Shown here in pieces: positions 22,475 to 33,131 of a DNA stretch of 64,000 bases. Location: the NCBI GenBank assembly GCA_004335835.1, contig RWJK01001663.1, forward strand, positions 1 to 64,000, in the 5' to 3' direction. The stretch is from Scenedesmus sp. ARA3. Its lineage: Eukaryota > Chlorophyta > Chlorophyceae > Sphaeropleales > Scenedesmaceae. A program made the translations under genes and the position numbers. The notes under the pieces are model-generated. The model was not told where the DNA came from, searched no databases, and saw nothing but the letters and a program-made list of their open reading frames with translations. Each line of letters begins with the position of its first letter. The stretch's first letter is position 1.

Positions 22475-24703
22475 TCTGGGCCTGACAGTGCTGCTGCCAG
22501 CTGCCGCCGCTTGTATGCCATGCAGTGGCTTGCAAGGTCCTGCTGCGCGCCTGCCCTGTCACGCACCTGACAGCAGCAGCGGCAGCAGCAGAGCAGGGAG
22601 TGCACTTGATGCGTCTGCATGTAGGTGTCATCCACCAACAGCCGTGGCTGGTCAGAACCTTGTCAACCATGGTCAAACCATGGTTAGGCAGCTTTGGCTC
22701 ACCATGAAGCACACACGCTGCCCCAGCCGCACAGCATCCCTGACCCCATGCACCCCAGCCTTCAAAGCAGCATCACTTGGCTGGTCAAACATGGTCAACC
22801 ACGGTAAAACATGGTCAAACAGGCAGCTTCCGCTCACCATGAAGCGCATGCGCGGCCCCACTCGCACAGCATCCCCCACCACCATGAAGCCAGCCTCAGG
22901 GCAGCATCACTTGGCTGGTCAGTTATGGTCAACCATGGTCAAACATGGTCAAACAGGCAGCTTGCGCTTACCATGAAGCGCATGCGCTGCCCCACCCGCA
23001 CAGCATCGCCCACCACCATGCACCCCAGCCCTCAATGCAGCATCACTTGGCTGGTCAACCATGGTCAACCATGGTCAACCATGGTCAAACCTGGTCAACT
23101 AGGCAGAATTGCACACTCACCATGAAGCGCACGCGCTGCCCCACGCGCACAGCGTCCCCCACCACCATGAAGCCTCACACTGCCGCAACAGCTACTGTCC
23201 ACCCCACCCGTTATGTTGTGGTGAAAAGAAGCATCGCACACTCACCATGAAGCGTACGCGCTGCCCCACCCGCACAGCATCGCCCACCACCATGAAGCCG
23301 GCCTCAGGGCAGCATCACCTGGCTGGTCAAACATGGTCAAACTTGGTCAAACACTTCCGCTCACCATGAAGCGCACGCGCTGCCCCACCCGCACAGCATC
23401 CCCCACCACCATGCACCCCAGCCCAGGTGCAGCATTGCTCAGCTGGTCAATCATGGTCAAACATGGTCAAATATGCAGAATCACACACTCACCATGAAGC
23501 GCACGCGCTGCCCCACCCGCACAGCATCGCCCACCACCATGAAGCCAGCCTTATCAATGGCCATGCCTCTTATCAGGAAGTCCCGAGCCTCAGGCTGCGG
23601 GCCGTCTGCTGCTCTCAGTGTCTCTGGGCAGAGCCCCAGCGCCATGTTGGCCAGCAGCTGCAGCAGCTCCTGTTTGCTGGTGGCGGCCTGCGACAGCAGG
23701 CGGACGGCAACGCAGTGAATGCGGTGGATGGTTCGATGACAATTTTACTAGGAAGAGGCAACGTGCTATGTTGGCAAGCAGCTGCAGCAGCTCATGCTTG
23801 CTGGTGGCAGTCTGCGACAGCAGCGCAGGCGACGGCAATGCAATGAATGTGGTGGACAGTTCGATGGCAATGTTACTAGCAAGAGGCAACGTGCTATGTT
23901 GGCCAGCAGCTGCAGCAGCTCCTGCTTGCTGGTGCCGGCCTGCGACAGCAGCGCAGGTGAATGACAACGCAACAAATGCGGTGCACGGTTCGATGACAAC
24001 ATTACTAGGAAGAGGCAACGTGCTATGTTGGCCAGCAGCTGTAGCAACTTCTGCTTGCTGGTGGCGGCCTACAGCGCAGGCGAATGCCACAACCGCCACG
24101 TATATGTGTCTACGTGCAGTGCATGGCATACCGCACGCAAAGCTGACGATCGCAAGAATGCTCCCTGTTTCCAGCTCAAGTTTCGGGCTCACCTGCTGCA
24201 CTTCCCGCTGCAGTGCCTCCACTGGGCTTACTTCCCTCCCTGCTGCATCCCGCAGGCCTAGTACCACGCTGCTGTGGCCCGCCAGCTTGTCTATGCTGTA
24301 CACGGCTTCGCTCAGCGGCCGGCAGCCCTGCGGCAGCAGCAGCGGCAGCAGCAGCAGCAAAGGTGTCAGCAGCAGCAGCAGCAGCAGCAGCGGCAGCGCC
24401 ACGCTGCTATGACCCGCCAGCTTGTCTATGCTGTACACGGCTTCGCCTAGCGGCCGGCAGCCCTGCGGTAGCAGTACAAGCAGGCAGGGTGCAAACATAT
24501 GAATGCCTGCGCCGTCTGAGGGCACCCCAACTTATCTTGCAGAGCTGCATAAGTTTCATAGGCAACAGGACAAACAAGATGAGGTTTCAGTGACATTGTA
24601 TGGTACTATGGCATCCAGACACTCACCTGCGCGACAAGCAGCTCCATCTCGACTGGACCCTGCAGTGACAGCACCACTGCACCCGTGCGCACCATGCCAC
24701 GTG

Positions 24704-24738
<35 letters not shown>

Positions 24739-24746
24739 GGTTGTTG

Positions 24747-24778
<32 letters not shown>

Positions 24779-26680
24779 GGCTCCAGGCAAACATGGCTCT
24801 TGCAGGACTCAGCTTGCCTGCACTGACAAGGCCGCCTGTGCAGCACACCCACACAGAAGAACAATGAATCACGTCACATGCAACGCCATCAGCAGCATGC
24901 AGCAGTAGGTGGGTAGCTGTCAGCGGAAAAAGCATGTACAGGCAAAACTGCTGCCATTGCTACACTTGCAGGAGTACCCACTGCAGGGTGAACACCCGAC
25001 CCGCTGCTTGCAGCATATTACCCTTCAGAGTCAGCAGCAGCTGCATCCGTCTCATCGTCGGCTTGCCTCACCGATCTTGTTTGCTGCTGGGAAGGCAAAT
25101 TCCAGGCCTGCTGTGAGCTCTGTCAGCTTTGTGAACTCTGGGTCAGCAAGCAAGCTGAAGCTGCTGGGGTGGGTGCTGTGCAGCTGCACACCCAGCCTGC
25201 TGCCATCCGCTGGACCTGCTGTTACTCATGCATGGCCAACGCCCCGCCGCTGTCCTACTAGCATTGCTACAGCTGCAACCACTGCTAAATTGCGCCGCTC
25301 GCCGCTGCGCGTAAGCACCCCAAGCCACCCATGCTCACCAATTTTGTTTGCTGCCGGAAAGGCAAAGTCCAGGCCAGCTGTAAGCTCTGTCAGCTTTGAG
25401 AACTCTGGGTCAGCAAGCAGGATGAAGCTGCTGGGATGGGTGCTCTGCAGCTGCACACCCAGCAGCTGCGCCCACTCCTGGGGAGGTGCATCTGCAGCAG
25501 CACGGGAAAGCGAATAACATGTTCAGGCGGTGCTGTGATGCTTGCTGTTTGCAGTGCGTTGGCGCCTGTGCACTGCCTGTTATGGGTTGTAGCCCTGCCC
25601 AGGGCTTGCGATTGTCGCATCACAAGTGGTGAGATGCTTTCCTGCCAGTTTTGCTGCAAGCGAATGCCGGCAACCACGCAAACCAACCACGTTCCTCACA
25701 AACGTGTGACCCTCCAGCTGCGCTCACTGAAGCCCGCATGACGGCTGCTGCATGACCTAGCCTCGGCTCAGCACGCAGGCAGTAACCATACAAAGAACAG
25801 CTGCAGGATGCACACAACTCTGCGCTACGCTGTTGCCCAACCCTTCAACTTGTAGCTACACACCTCCGTCCGGCAGCTGCTGCGCTGTGACATGTGTGAT
25901 GCGCACGTTTACGCCCGGCAGTGACCCGAGTGTGATGCTGACTGAGGGCGCATGCTCAATTTCTTCTGGGCCTTCTGCTGTGCTGCCAATCACTCCATAG
26001 CCCTGCAGGCGAGCAGGCATGCAGGTGGTTATAAACTAGCCAGGAGCGGTGGCGTACTCGTTCAGCAAGCCGCTACACAGGTTGGCTGGTTGCAGGTGCA
26101 GACGCTGAGGCACCCAAGCTTTGACACAGAGGTGACGTAACAGGTTCAACATCAAGCCAACTCTATACCTGCCGGCAGCAGCTAAGAAACAGGCATGCAG
26201 AGTCCTGGAAACAGTCCTGTTGCTGGGCTGACCCAGCAGTGCGCTTTCTCTTGCAGGACACTGCAACACGGCATAGAGTGAAATGGCCTGCTTGGTCAAA
26301 CCCACCGTTGACCCGAAGATATGCTTCAACGATGGCACCCTCTGCCGCAGCAGCTGCACCAGCTGATCATACTCTGCCACATAAGCAGATGACAGGAAGA
26401 CAATTGCCAGCTCCGGTTCCCAGCCAGCTGCTTTGCTGCTCAGCGCTCCAGCGACTGCTTCCTCTATAGCCAGGTCAAGATTGATGCGTCGGGAGACGTT
26501 GCTGCTCCATTGGAAAGAGCCAGCGGCAGCAGCACTCGGAACAGCAGTGGAGGACTGCTGCTGCTGCGAAGCTCGCACTACATGCGGCCTGAGCCGTCTT
26601 GCTGAATGCAATAGGCTTTTGGGGGTGAACTGTGAGTGTATGGTTCCGAATGTGACTTTTCCTTGCAGCGAGGGCAGCAT
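21865..26680 (-). CDS. FIST-domain protein (FIST N and C), with plastid-type leader
   Basis: Eight exons join in phase: 26680-26306, 26002-25864, 25491-25339, 24835-24627, 24327-24193, 23687-23493, 22566-22296 and 22049-21865, giving 553 residues. FIST domains are thought to sense small ligands. The N-terminal FIST part shows INLDLAIEEAVAGALS, PELAIVFLSSAYVAEYDQLV, GYGVIGSTAEG and DFAFPAANKIG. The C-terminal part shows GCRPLSEAVYSIDKLAGHSS, FLIRGMAIDKAGFMVVGDAV, MLLFSCNGRGMNLYDEP, SYDSRTL, PVPCGGFMCN and ELGSVGGTTHLHGFT. The first 40 residues, rich in Arg, Ser and Gln, look like a transit peptide. Gln and Ser tracts interrupt exons 4, 7 and 8. Four exons are duplicated in part in the introns. 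I chose ATG 26680 because the upstream frame has only GTG. Confidence 0.85.
22698..23553 (-). repeat. Seven-copy array of the FIST exon 6 donor side
   Basis: The block coding GFMVVGDAVRVGQRVRFM, with its donor, occurs seven times: starts at 22698, 22833, 22967, 23116, 23241, 23360 and the true 23488. The spacing is 119-149 bases. Between copies run TGGTCAAACATGGTCAACCA-type short repeats. All copies keep a GT donor (GTGAG, once GTAAG). The copies differ from one another by scattered substitutions, and several replace the FMV codons with GVH. Confidence 0.95.
23763..24085 (-). repeat. Three copies of the FIST exon 6 acceptor side
   Basis: The block coding AATSKQELLQLLANMA recurs at about 23763-23831, 23883-23959 and 24021-24075, upstream of the true exon start at 23687. 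At least the first three members of the set keep a CGCAG or CTGCG-type junction. Confidence 0.9.
24385..24465 (-). repeat. Upstream copy of the FIST exon 5 start
   Basis: This block codes GCRPLGEAVYSIDKLAGHSS and has a CCGCAG acceptor, about 135 bases upstream of the version used in the model (start 24327), which differs by one residue. The copy runs on into CTG-repeat intron sequence, so only the downstream one is complete. Confidence 0.85.
25065..25205 (-). repeat. Downstream copy of the FIST exon 3 end
   Basis: The block coding ADPEFTKLTELTAGLEFAFP and its GTGAGG donor repeat the true exon 3 end at 25339-25440. This offers a second, in-phase donor. Confidence 0.85.
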
Positions 26681-27075
26681 GAGTGCGACGTGAGTGGGTT
26701 TGTCGCTGAGCACAGCTTCTTCTGCACACTGCTGGCAAGAGTCCGATCTAGACACACGAGCAAGCTACAACTACGTCGGCAAATCAATTGGTGTCCGAGC
26801 TGGTGTGAGTAGGTTTCGCTACAGCGGTAGCACTGCAGCAACCATGCACACTAAACGATGAATAGAGTCAACTAAATGTAGATTAGTTCTCTTGTACGCA
26901 AAAACAACGCCAAACCAATCAGGTGAACACGCTGAGGCGGCACAAGAAGGGACCAGGGGTGAGCGAGTGCCTAGCTAGCCTGGCCCTGGTCCCAACAAGC
27001 AGGACGTATAAGACAGCAATACGTGTCAGCCCCATAAAAATACCCTCATTAAGGGCCTTTTGAACTCAGCAGCGC
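26681..27075. other. Region between the FIST start and the RimM-like gene stop
   Basis: The FIST promoter should be here. I see no exon or named element. Confidence 0.4.
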
Positions 27076-27902
27076 TCAGCCTGGCAGGTCATACCAGCCG
27101 CGGGAAGGTTTGACCAGCAGCCCCTCATCACACCATGCCTTCAGACAGCGTCCAAGATGCTCCCGCCTCACCAGCTCAGGGGGCTGCTGCTGCTGCCGAT
27201 CTTGCTGCTGCTGTTGCTCTTGCTGCCGCTGGTGCTGCTGCTGCTGCTGCTGCTCAGCAGCTGCCTGCTGGCTGATGTGTGCCAGTATGGCTGACAAACT
27301 GTGGCAGCCACTCCTCACAGCAGCCTCCACTGCCCCCCAGCGCAGCACACCCTGCAGGCACACATAAACAAGGGCACAGCAGATGCATTGAGTGTCAAAC
27401 AGTGAATTTAAGACCACGTACTACGATAGTATCTATATGTTTTCTGCAGCACCAGGTGCTGGAAAGCAGGCATATAGAGACACACCAACAACTTCCCTCG
27501 CAGGTGGGAAGGAGTCAAAAGGAACTGACAAATCCCATGGTAATGGCCACAATTTCTGCCAACTGCACCCCTCTTCTCGCTATCTCTGTTCCAAATCCAC
27601 CCTACACACCTTGCGCAGCTGCTTCCTTGTAGGCTGCGGCAGCCCCAGCAGCAGCCGTATTCGTTCATGGCCAAACTTCTGCAGCCCAGCAGCCAGGTCG
27701 GGCCGGCCAGCGGCCACCAGCTGCCGCTGTGTGGGCAGGCGGCCCCAGGCGCTGCGCCCCTGCCATACTTTGGCCAGCCTGCTCCTGCCTATACTGCTGC
27801 TGCTGCTGCTGCTGGTTTTGCGGTCAGCTGCAGTCGTGGTGCTGCTGTCACCGGCACTGCTGCCAACCAAAGCACTTGGCACATTGCTGCTGTCCAATGT
27901 TG

Positions 27903-27956
<54 letters not shown>

Positions 27957-28595
27957 CCTTGCCTACTAGCCCCAGCTCGTCAGGTGCGTGCTGCATCATG
28001 AACTGCAGCAGCTGCTGCGCAAGCTCCTCGGCTGTAGCACCAGCTGCTGCACCAGGCGCTGCCCGCTTGCAGTGCAACCCCAGCTGCTCTGCTACTGCAT
28101 GGCGGCCGCCGTGGTGCAGGATCGACTGCGGCACAGCACGCAGCATGCGCAGAGGCAGGACAGCAGCCCATACGCTTCAAGTTCAGTGTGTGCGGCAGGG
28201 AGGTTGGAGAGGGCAGGGTTAAGCAGTTTGTGGGTCAAGCTCAGCCTGTACAAACCCCACCACCAAACCAAGCTGTTCTTGCAGAAGCGCATTGCCGTAG
28301 TGCGAAAGTGTACCGTGTACCGGCCACACCAAACAGCCGTACAGCAACACAGAACACCCCCAATGTCGCCTGCAAGAGATGTCACCTGCAGCCCCGCCGC
28401 CTTCAGCTGAGCCACACTCGGCATCTGCCCAGCTCCCCAGCCGCCCTCAGCAGCAGCAGCAGTAGCAGCTGCAGCAGCAGCTGCGGCCATAGCAGCAGCA
28501 GAAGCAGTGACAGCAGCTCACCTGCAGGAGGTCATGCCGCCCAGACTGCTTCCGCTGCGCCACACTCGGCATCTGCCCAGCTCCCCAGCCACCCT

Positions 28596-28644
<49 letters not shown>

Positions 28645-31600
28645 TCACCTGCAGGAGATCCTGCCGCCCCGCCTCCTTCAGCTGCGCCAAACTTGGCATC
28701 TGCCCAGCACCCCAGCCGCAATCAGCAGCAGCAGCAGCAAGTGCCTCTCCAAGCTCTTGCAGGCTTGTTATCAGTGCTGCTGCTGCATAATTAGCACCGC
28801 CATTGTCTCGTGGCACAGGCCAGGAGGGCCGCCGTCCCAGCAGCTGGCCGATGTGCTTGTAGCCGCCGGCACGAGTGATGGCTTCATGCAAGTCCCAGCG
28901 GCCAGCTGCAGCATCACAAACATGTACAGCATGCAACAGGTCGTTGCAAGGACTAAGCAGAAAAGGGCGATGGCAGGTTTTGCAGCGCCAGCTGCAGCAG
29001 GCAGCGCATGCGACAAGTAAACCAAATGTCTCTGCATCTTTTGTCCTCACCTGACTTGATGCTGTTCTGTGATGGCATCACCCGCTCCCCTGCAAGTGCC
29101 AGCAGCGCACGGCGCACTGCCCTGCTGCTGAGCCCAGCAGCAGCAGCACCAGCAGCAGCAGCTGCGCCCAAGCCAATGCTGCGCTGCCTGTCGAGGGCAG
29201 CTTCTTCATATTCATCAGCCGCATCTTCATCTTCATCCTCGTCTTCACTATCTTCACTGCCAAGTTCATAGTCATCTTCATAGTCATCTTCACCATCATG
29301 ATCAAGGTGTTCAACTTCTTCCTGTGCTTCTGGCGGTGTCGCACGTCTTGCAGTGCTGGCATCCCCCGAACCTCCTGCTGCTGTTGCTGCTGCTGCCGCT
29401 GCTGCGGAATCCTGCTGTGCTGTTTGTAATCCAGCGGGCATCAGCGGCCGTGCAGCAGCAGGCAGCTCCCACAGGATGCTCCGGGTGGCCTGGCTGGCAG
29501 AGAAGCCATATGCACACAGAACAGTGGCACACGAATTGTAGCTGGCAGCCTGAGCTTAAAAGCATGCTGCTGTTGTACAGGTTGCACTATAATGTAGCCA
29601 GCATGACAGCGTGGCCAGCAGAAGTGAAACCTCCGACGTCAAGCGCAGCTGTCAGCTTCTGCTCTTGATTTCTCGGCTGCATGGCATTTAGCTGCCATCA
29701 TACCAGCACCACACCACACCACTATGCACTGCCGTGATGTTTGTGCTACTGGTACTAGAGCTGTAGTATCACAGTGGTGCTGTCAGCCCACACCTTTGCA
29801 AGCGCCATAATCAGTACTACGTGTTCTGCACACATTTTTGCCACCCACCATGTTGTAGTAGTAGTACGCTGGCTGGCGGTGCTGCACTGCTACATCAGCA
29901 CCGTTAGCAGCAGCAGCATCACTGCCAGCAGTAGCAGCCAGCTGCCTATCCTGCTGCTGCTGCTCCTCTCCTTCATCGTCAAGCGGCAGAGCAGTCCAGC
30001 AGCCTAAGGGACCGTCAGCCGGGTGACGCAGCAGCAGCAGCAGCAGCAGCAGGAGCAGCAGTGTTACGTGCTCTGTTTGCTGCCGTGACGCATCCACACA
30101 GCTCAGTCACCATCTACACATGCATCAGCGCGCGACCACCCCAGGCACCGCCGCCAACCGCCTGTTTCACCTCACCGCATCTGTCAACAGCATCCACACA
30201 GCTGGCTCAACACCATCGTGCAGCCATCAACTCAGCTGCAGCGGTCTGCAGCAGTACACATGCAAGTCGCAAGTGGCTTTTGGTGAGGCTGACTCATAGC
30301 CACAGGCCCCGCACCTGCCACAAATGCATCAATCTCTGCATCCATCAGTTCATGGGAGTCCCAATAGCCAGCAGGCCGACGCGTGGCACGCAGCCCCAGT
30401 AGCAGCGCGGCCTGACGGTGCAGCAGAGCCCAGCAGCAGCAGCAGCGGCCATTCATTATTCACCTGGCATTCACGCCAAAAAGCCGCGCGCCAAACAGAG
30501 ACATAGAGCGCACACAATAGATGCCTGCCCGCCGGCCCTGTTTTTGCACTTTTCACAGACAGCAGCAGCTGGTGGTGCAATCCTCAGCATCTGCCAGCCA
30601 CACGCGCACCTCAGTGAAGCCTCCAACCTTGTTGATCAAAAGCAACATACGATGTAGTGCTTGCAATCGCACAGAGGGCAGCAACCGGCCGCATAAAATA
30701 AAACAGCTACCCCTCACCTCAGTGAAGCCTCCAACCTTGTTGATCACACACGACATACTATGCAGTAATGCAGGCGCACAGAGGGCAGCAACCGGCCGCA
30801 TAAAATGAAACAGCCGGCACACACCTCAGTGAAGCCTCCAACCTTGTTGATGAGCCCCACAAGGTCCTGCCTGCCTGCAGCCAGCAGCTGCTGCCGTGTT
30901 GGCATGCACCTGCCGCAACAGCAGCACCCGGCAACACGCTAGCTGCTTTCAGGTGGTGGGCAGTGCATAGCAATTGCAAGCAGGCAGCAGCATGATGACC
31001 ACAATGACGTACGGCAAGTTCACACGCAGGACAGCACCACTCATCATGACTTGCTGCAGTCCAACATCAGCTAGCTCAAAAGTAATGTAGATGTACAGCA
31101 TAATCAAACCTATTCAAAACCTTTTATCCTAAAAGGATTGGTTATACCAGCAGCAAAGGGGCCACAGCTCACCTCACGTCAGTCAGCAGCTGCCCAGCCA
31201 CGCCTGCCGGGTGCGGCAGCAGCGGCGCATACTGCAGCAGCTCCGTTGACAGGAAAGACAGTAGCAGCTCCCGCCTGCCCAGGTCTAACAGGCCTGCAGG
31301 ACAGTACAGTGCAGTACGGTGCAGCAAATTCTCAGAGCTGAATTTTTACCACGGGCACTACCTCAGGGACTTGATACTACAAGATGCCGGCTTGTGCAAC
31401 CCCCAACCAGTCTGCAGGGAAGCAGCCGAGCATTTGCAGCAATGCAATTGCATGTGCGTACACGTTTTGTATGTAGACTGTTGTCAAAGCAGCAACGGCA
31501 ACACGAGCAGCAGCTCAGGTGATGTGTGACTAAGAAGCCATCTTCAGCATGATTTAGCCCAGGCAAAGCAAGACAGCAGGCCAGGCCTAAGGTAATGTGC

Positions 31601-32138
31601 TGCCTCTTCAGCCATGTGCTAGCAGTCCACTGCACGTTGCTGCCTTCCTCTGCTACGCAGGATGCAGAACCTTTGCAAGATCCTAGATACAAAAGGGACG
31701 ATACCGTCTCTTACTGACCTGGCGGCGGCGTGATGAGCAGCACTCGCTGCCTGGGGTAGAGCGCGTCAGCAATGGCTGGCACCAGCGGGATGCTGTGCGC
31801 CTCCCTGCCCTTGAAGCCATACGGCTGCAGCGTGCTGTGCTTGGTCACGCGCAGCAGCGGGTAGGAGGGCAGCTGCTGCACCTGCACCATCCCAAACCAA
31901 ACACCGTCCTCACTTTGAAGTGCATATGATATGGCTTGGGAAGATGTTGAGTTTTGGGGGATACGTCTTGACTGGGGTTTGGCAGCTACAGCTCAAGGCT
32001 CACCTGCACCACTGTGCCTACTGCCTCGTTGCTGCCGCACAGCAGCACCTGCCACCCCATCAAGCTTTGGGCACCAGCAGGCAGCTGCTTCAGGCCCAGC
32101 AGCAGCGGCATGCCACGAGCGGCAGTCAGCTCTGCTGC

Positions 32139-32180
<42 letters not shown>

Positions 32181-32420
32181 CTGGCGCTGCAGCTTAGCTT
32201 TGTGTTGCCTGCGCTGCTGAGGATGTGATTGCTCAGACGATTCATGGCTGGTGGTGGTTGCTGGATGGCTAGGCAGGGCAGCAGCGAGCACATGGCACGT
32301 CCTGCTTCTGCTCTTGCACCTGCTGCTCCTGCAGCTGCTGCCGACGGGCCTGCCGCCATGGTCACATGCTCTATACCTTTGTTGAAAAGCTTTTATTGTA
32401 TTATTTCTGTATCTCAGCAT
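27076..32420 (-). CDS. RimM-type PRC-barrel protein with AGR/GG helical repeats
   Basis: The N-terminal third matches the C-terminal PRC-barrel of RimM, the 30S ribosome maturation factor. It has WQVLLCGSNEAVGTVV, EAHSIPLVPAIADAL and QRVLLITPPP, then GLLDL. I do not see the N-terminal RimM domain. The rest carries at least four repeats of about 40 residues with the pattern P[ST]xxxLxxAGRxDL, then xxGG, then LG. These are CMPTRQQLLAAGRQDL, VMPSQNSIKSAGRWDL, QMPSLAQLKEAGRQDL and RLPTQRQLVAAGRPDL. An acidic Asp/Glu linker lies at about 29200-29330. Good exons are 31881-31719, 31293-31173, 30909-30825 and 30411-30315. The exons around 29425-30010 and the start codon are not settled: ATG 32420 opens the frame of exon 1, but ATG 32359 in another frame is an alternative. 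A plastid RNA or ribosome role is inference. Confidence 0.6.
27895..27956. repeat. CTG/CAG triplet tract coding Ser in the RimM-like gene
   Basis: About 18 near-perfect triplets. On the minus strand they code a Ser run in a linker. Confidence 0.9.
28378..28590 (-). repeat. Two extra copies of a repeat-exon donor side in the RimM-like gene
   Basis: The block coding GAGQMPSLAQLKEAGRQDLL is copied at about 28385-28440 (coding GAGQMPSVAQLKAAGLQ) and 28521-28590, next to the true exon end at about 28646-28720. CAG triplet tracts separate the copies, and donors of the GTGAC/GTGAG kind are present. Confidence 0.85.
28594..28645. repeat. CAG triplet tract between donor-side copies
   Basis: About 17 uninterrupted CAG units separate two copies of the repeat-exon end in the RimM-like gene. 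Confidence 0.95.
30600..30752 (-). repeat. Two extra copies of the KVGGFTE exon end in the RimM-like gene
   Basis: The segment coding LINKVGGFTE and its GTG donor recur at about 30608-30640 and 30716-30750, beside the true end at 30825. Flanking bases (AGAGGGCAGCAACCGGCCGC) are copied too, with a period of about 110 bases. Confidence 0.9.
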
Positions 32421-33131
32421 CCGATCGTGCCGTTTTAACGGCCACGATTCGCATCTACACGTTGGGGCTCAAAGTACGACCCTCAGCAGGTTCTGCACAC
32501 GTTCAGCGCGAGATTTAAGCAACTACTAGTTCTGTAACCGGTTCCACATGTAGCTGGCAACAAGTTCCATAGCAGAGTTTGCTGCTCAACCTGTAGTTGC
32601 ATGTAGCACTGTCAGTTGGGTTAACACAACCCTACACCACACACTCGACACCCTTCAATGCATGCTAAGTCCCACGCTTGAACTGCACACGTGTCAAGTT
32701 TGTGAAACGGTTCTGGCCGGCATCATCGGTCGAGGGGTGGTCAGTATACTTGGCTTGTGCCTGCTTGCGCAGTACAATTGTACTGCAGCTGAAGGCCTGC
32801 AGATGCAGTACATGTACAACCTTGGGCCCCATCTGCAAGAATATCAAGCTGCGGTCAAACTGTATCATGCTTCAGCAATGTCCAGCTTGCATGACCTATG
32901 CACAACACAGTATTACAATCGCGAGATACATCAAGCATCAATCAGCACCACTAGCGGCATCATTTGGCACTTGTGGAAAACACACATGGCCCGGCCTTGC
33001 CACAAAGTGAGGCGGCTTTTCACATGTCATCGTTGCGGGCTAGGCCACTGTCTGAATAGTTAGCACTGACAGTGCCTGCATCTGCTGCAGGGACGCAGTC
33101 ACTGGTGGTGGTGCATGCTGTAGCACAGCTG
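32421..33131. other. Region between the RimM-like start and the Cys-rich gene stop
   Basis: The base composition is less CAG-rich. An open frame at 32662-33063 (plus) has no recognisable domain and I do not call it. Confidence 0.35.

Noticed and set aside
22698..23553. Possible CRISPR-like array of evenly spaced repeats
   Set aside because: The units are exon-end copies with donors, the period varies, the spacers are minisatellite, and the genome is eukaryotic.
28188..28790. A 200-codon Ser/Gln-rich frame on the plus strand
   Set aside because: It runs antisense to the RimM-like exons and consists of triplet tracts; no domain is present.
32662..33063. A 133-codon open frame on the plus strand
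   Set aside because: No domain, no leader and no linked exon; the length is within chance for this composition.
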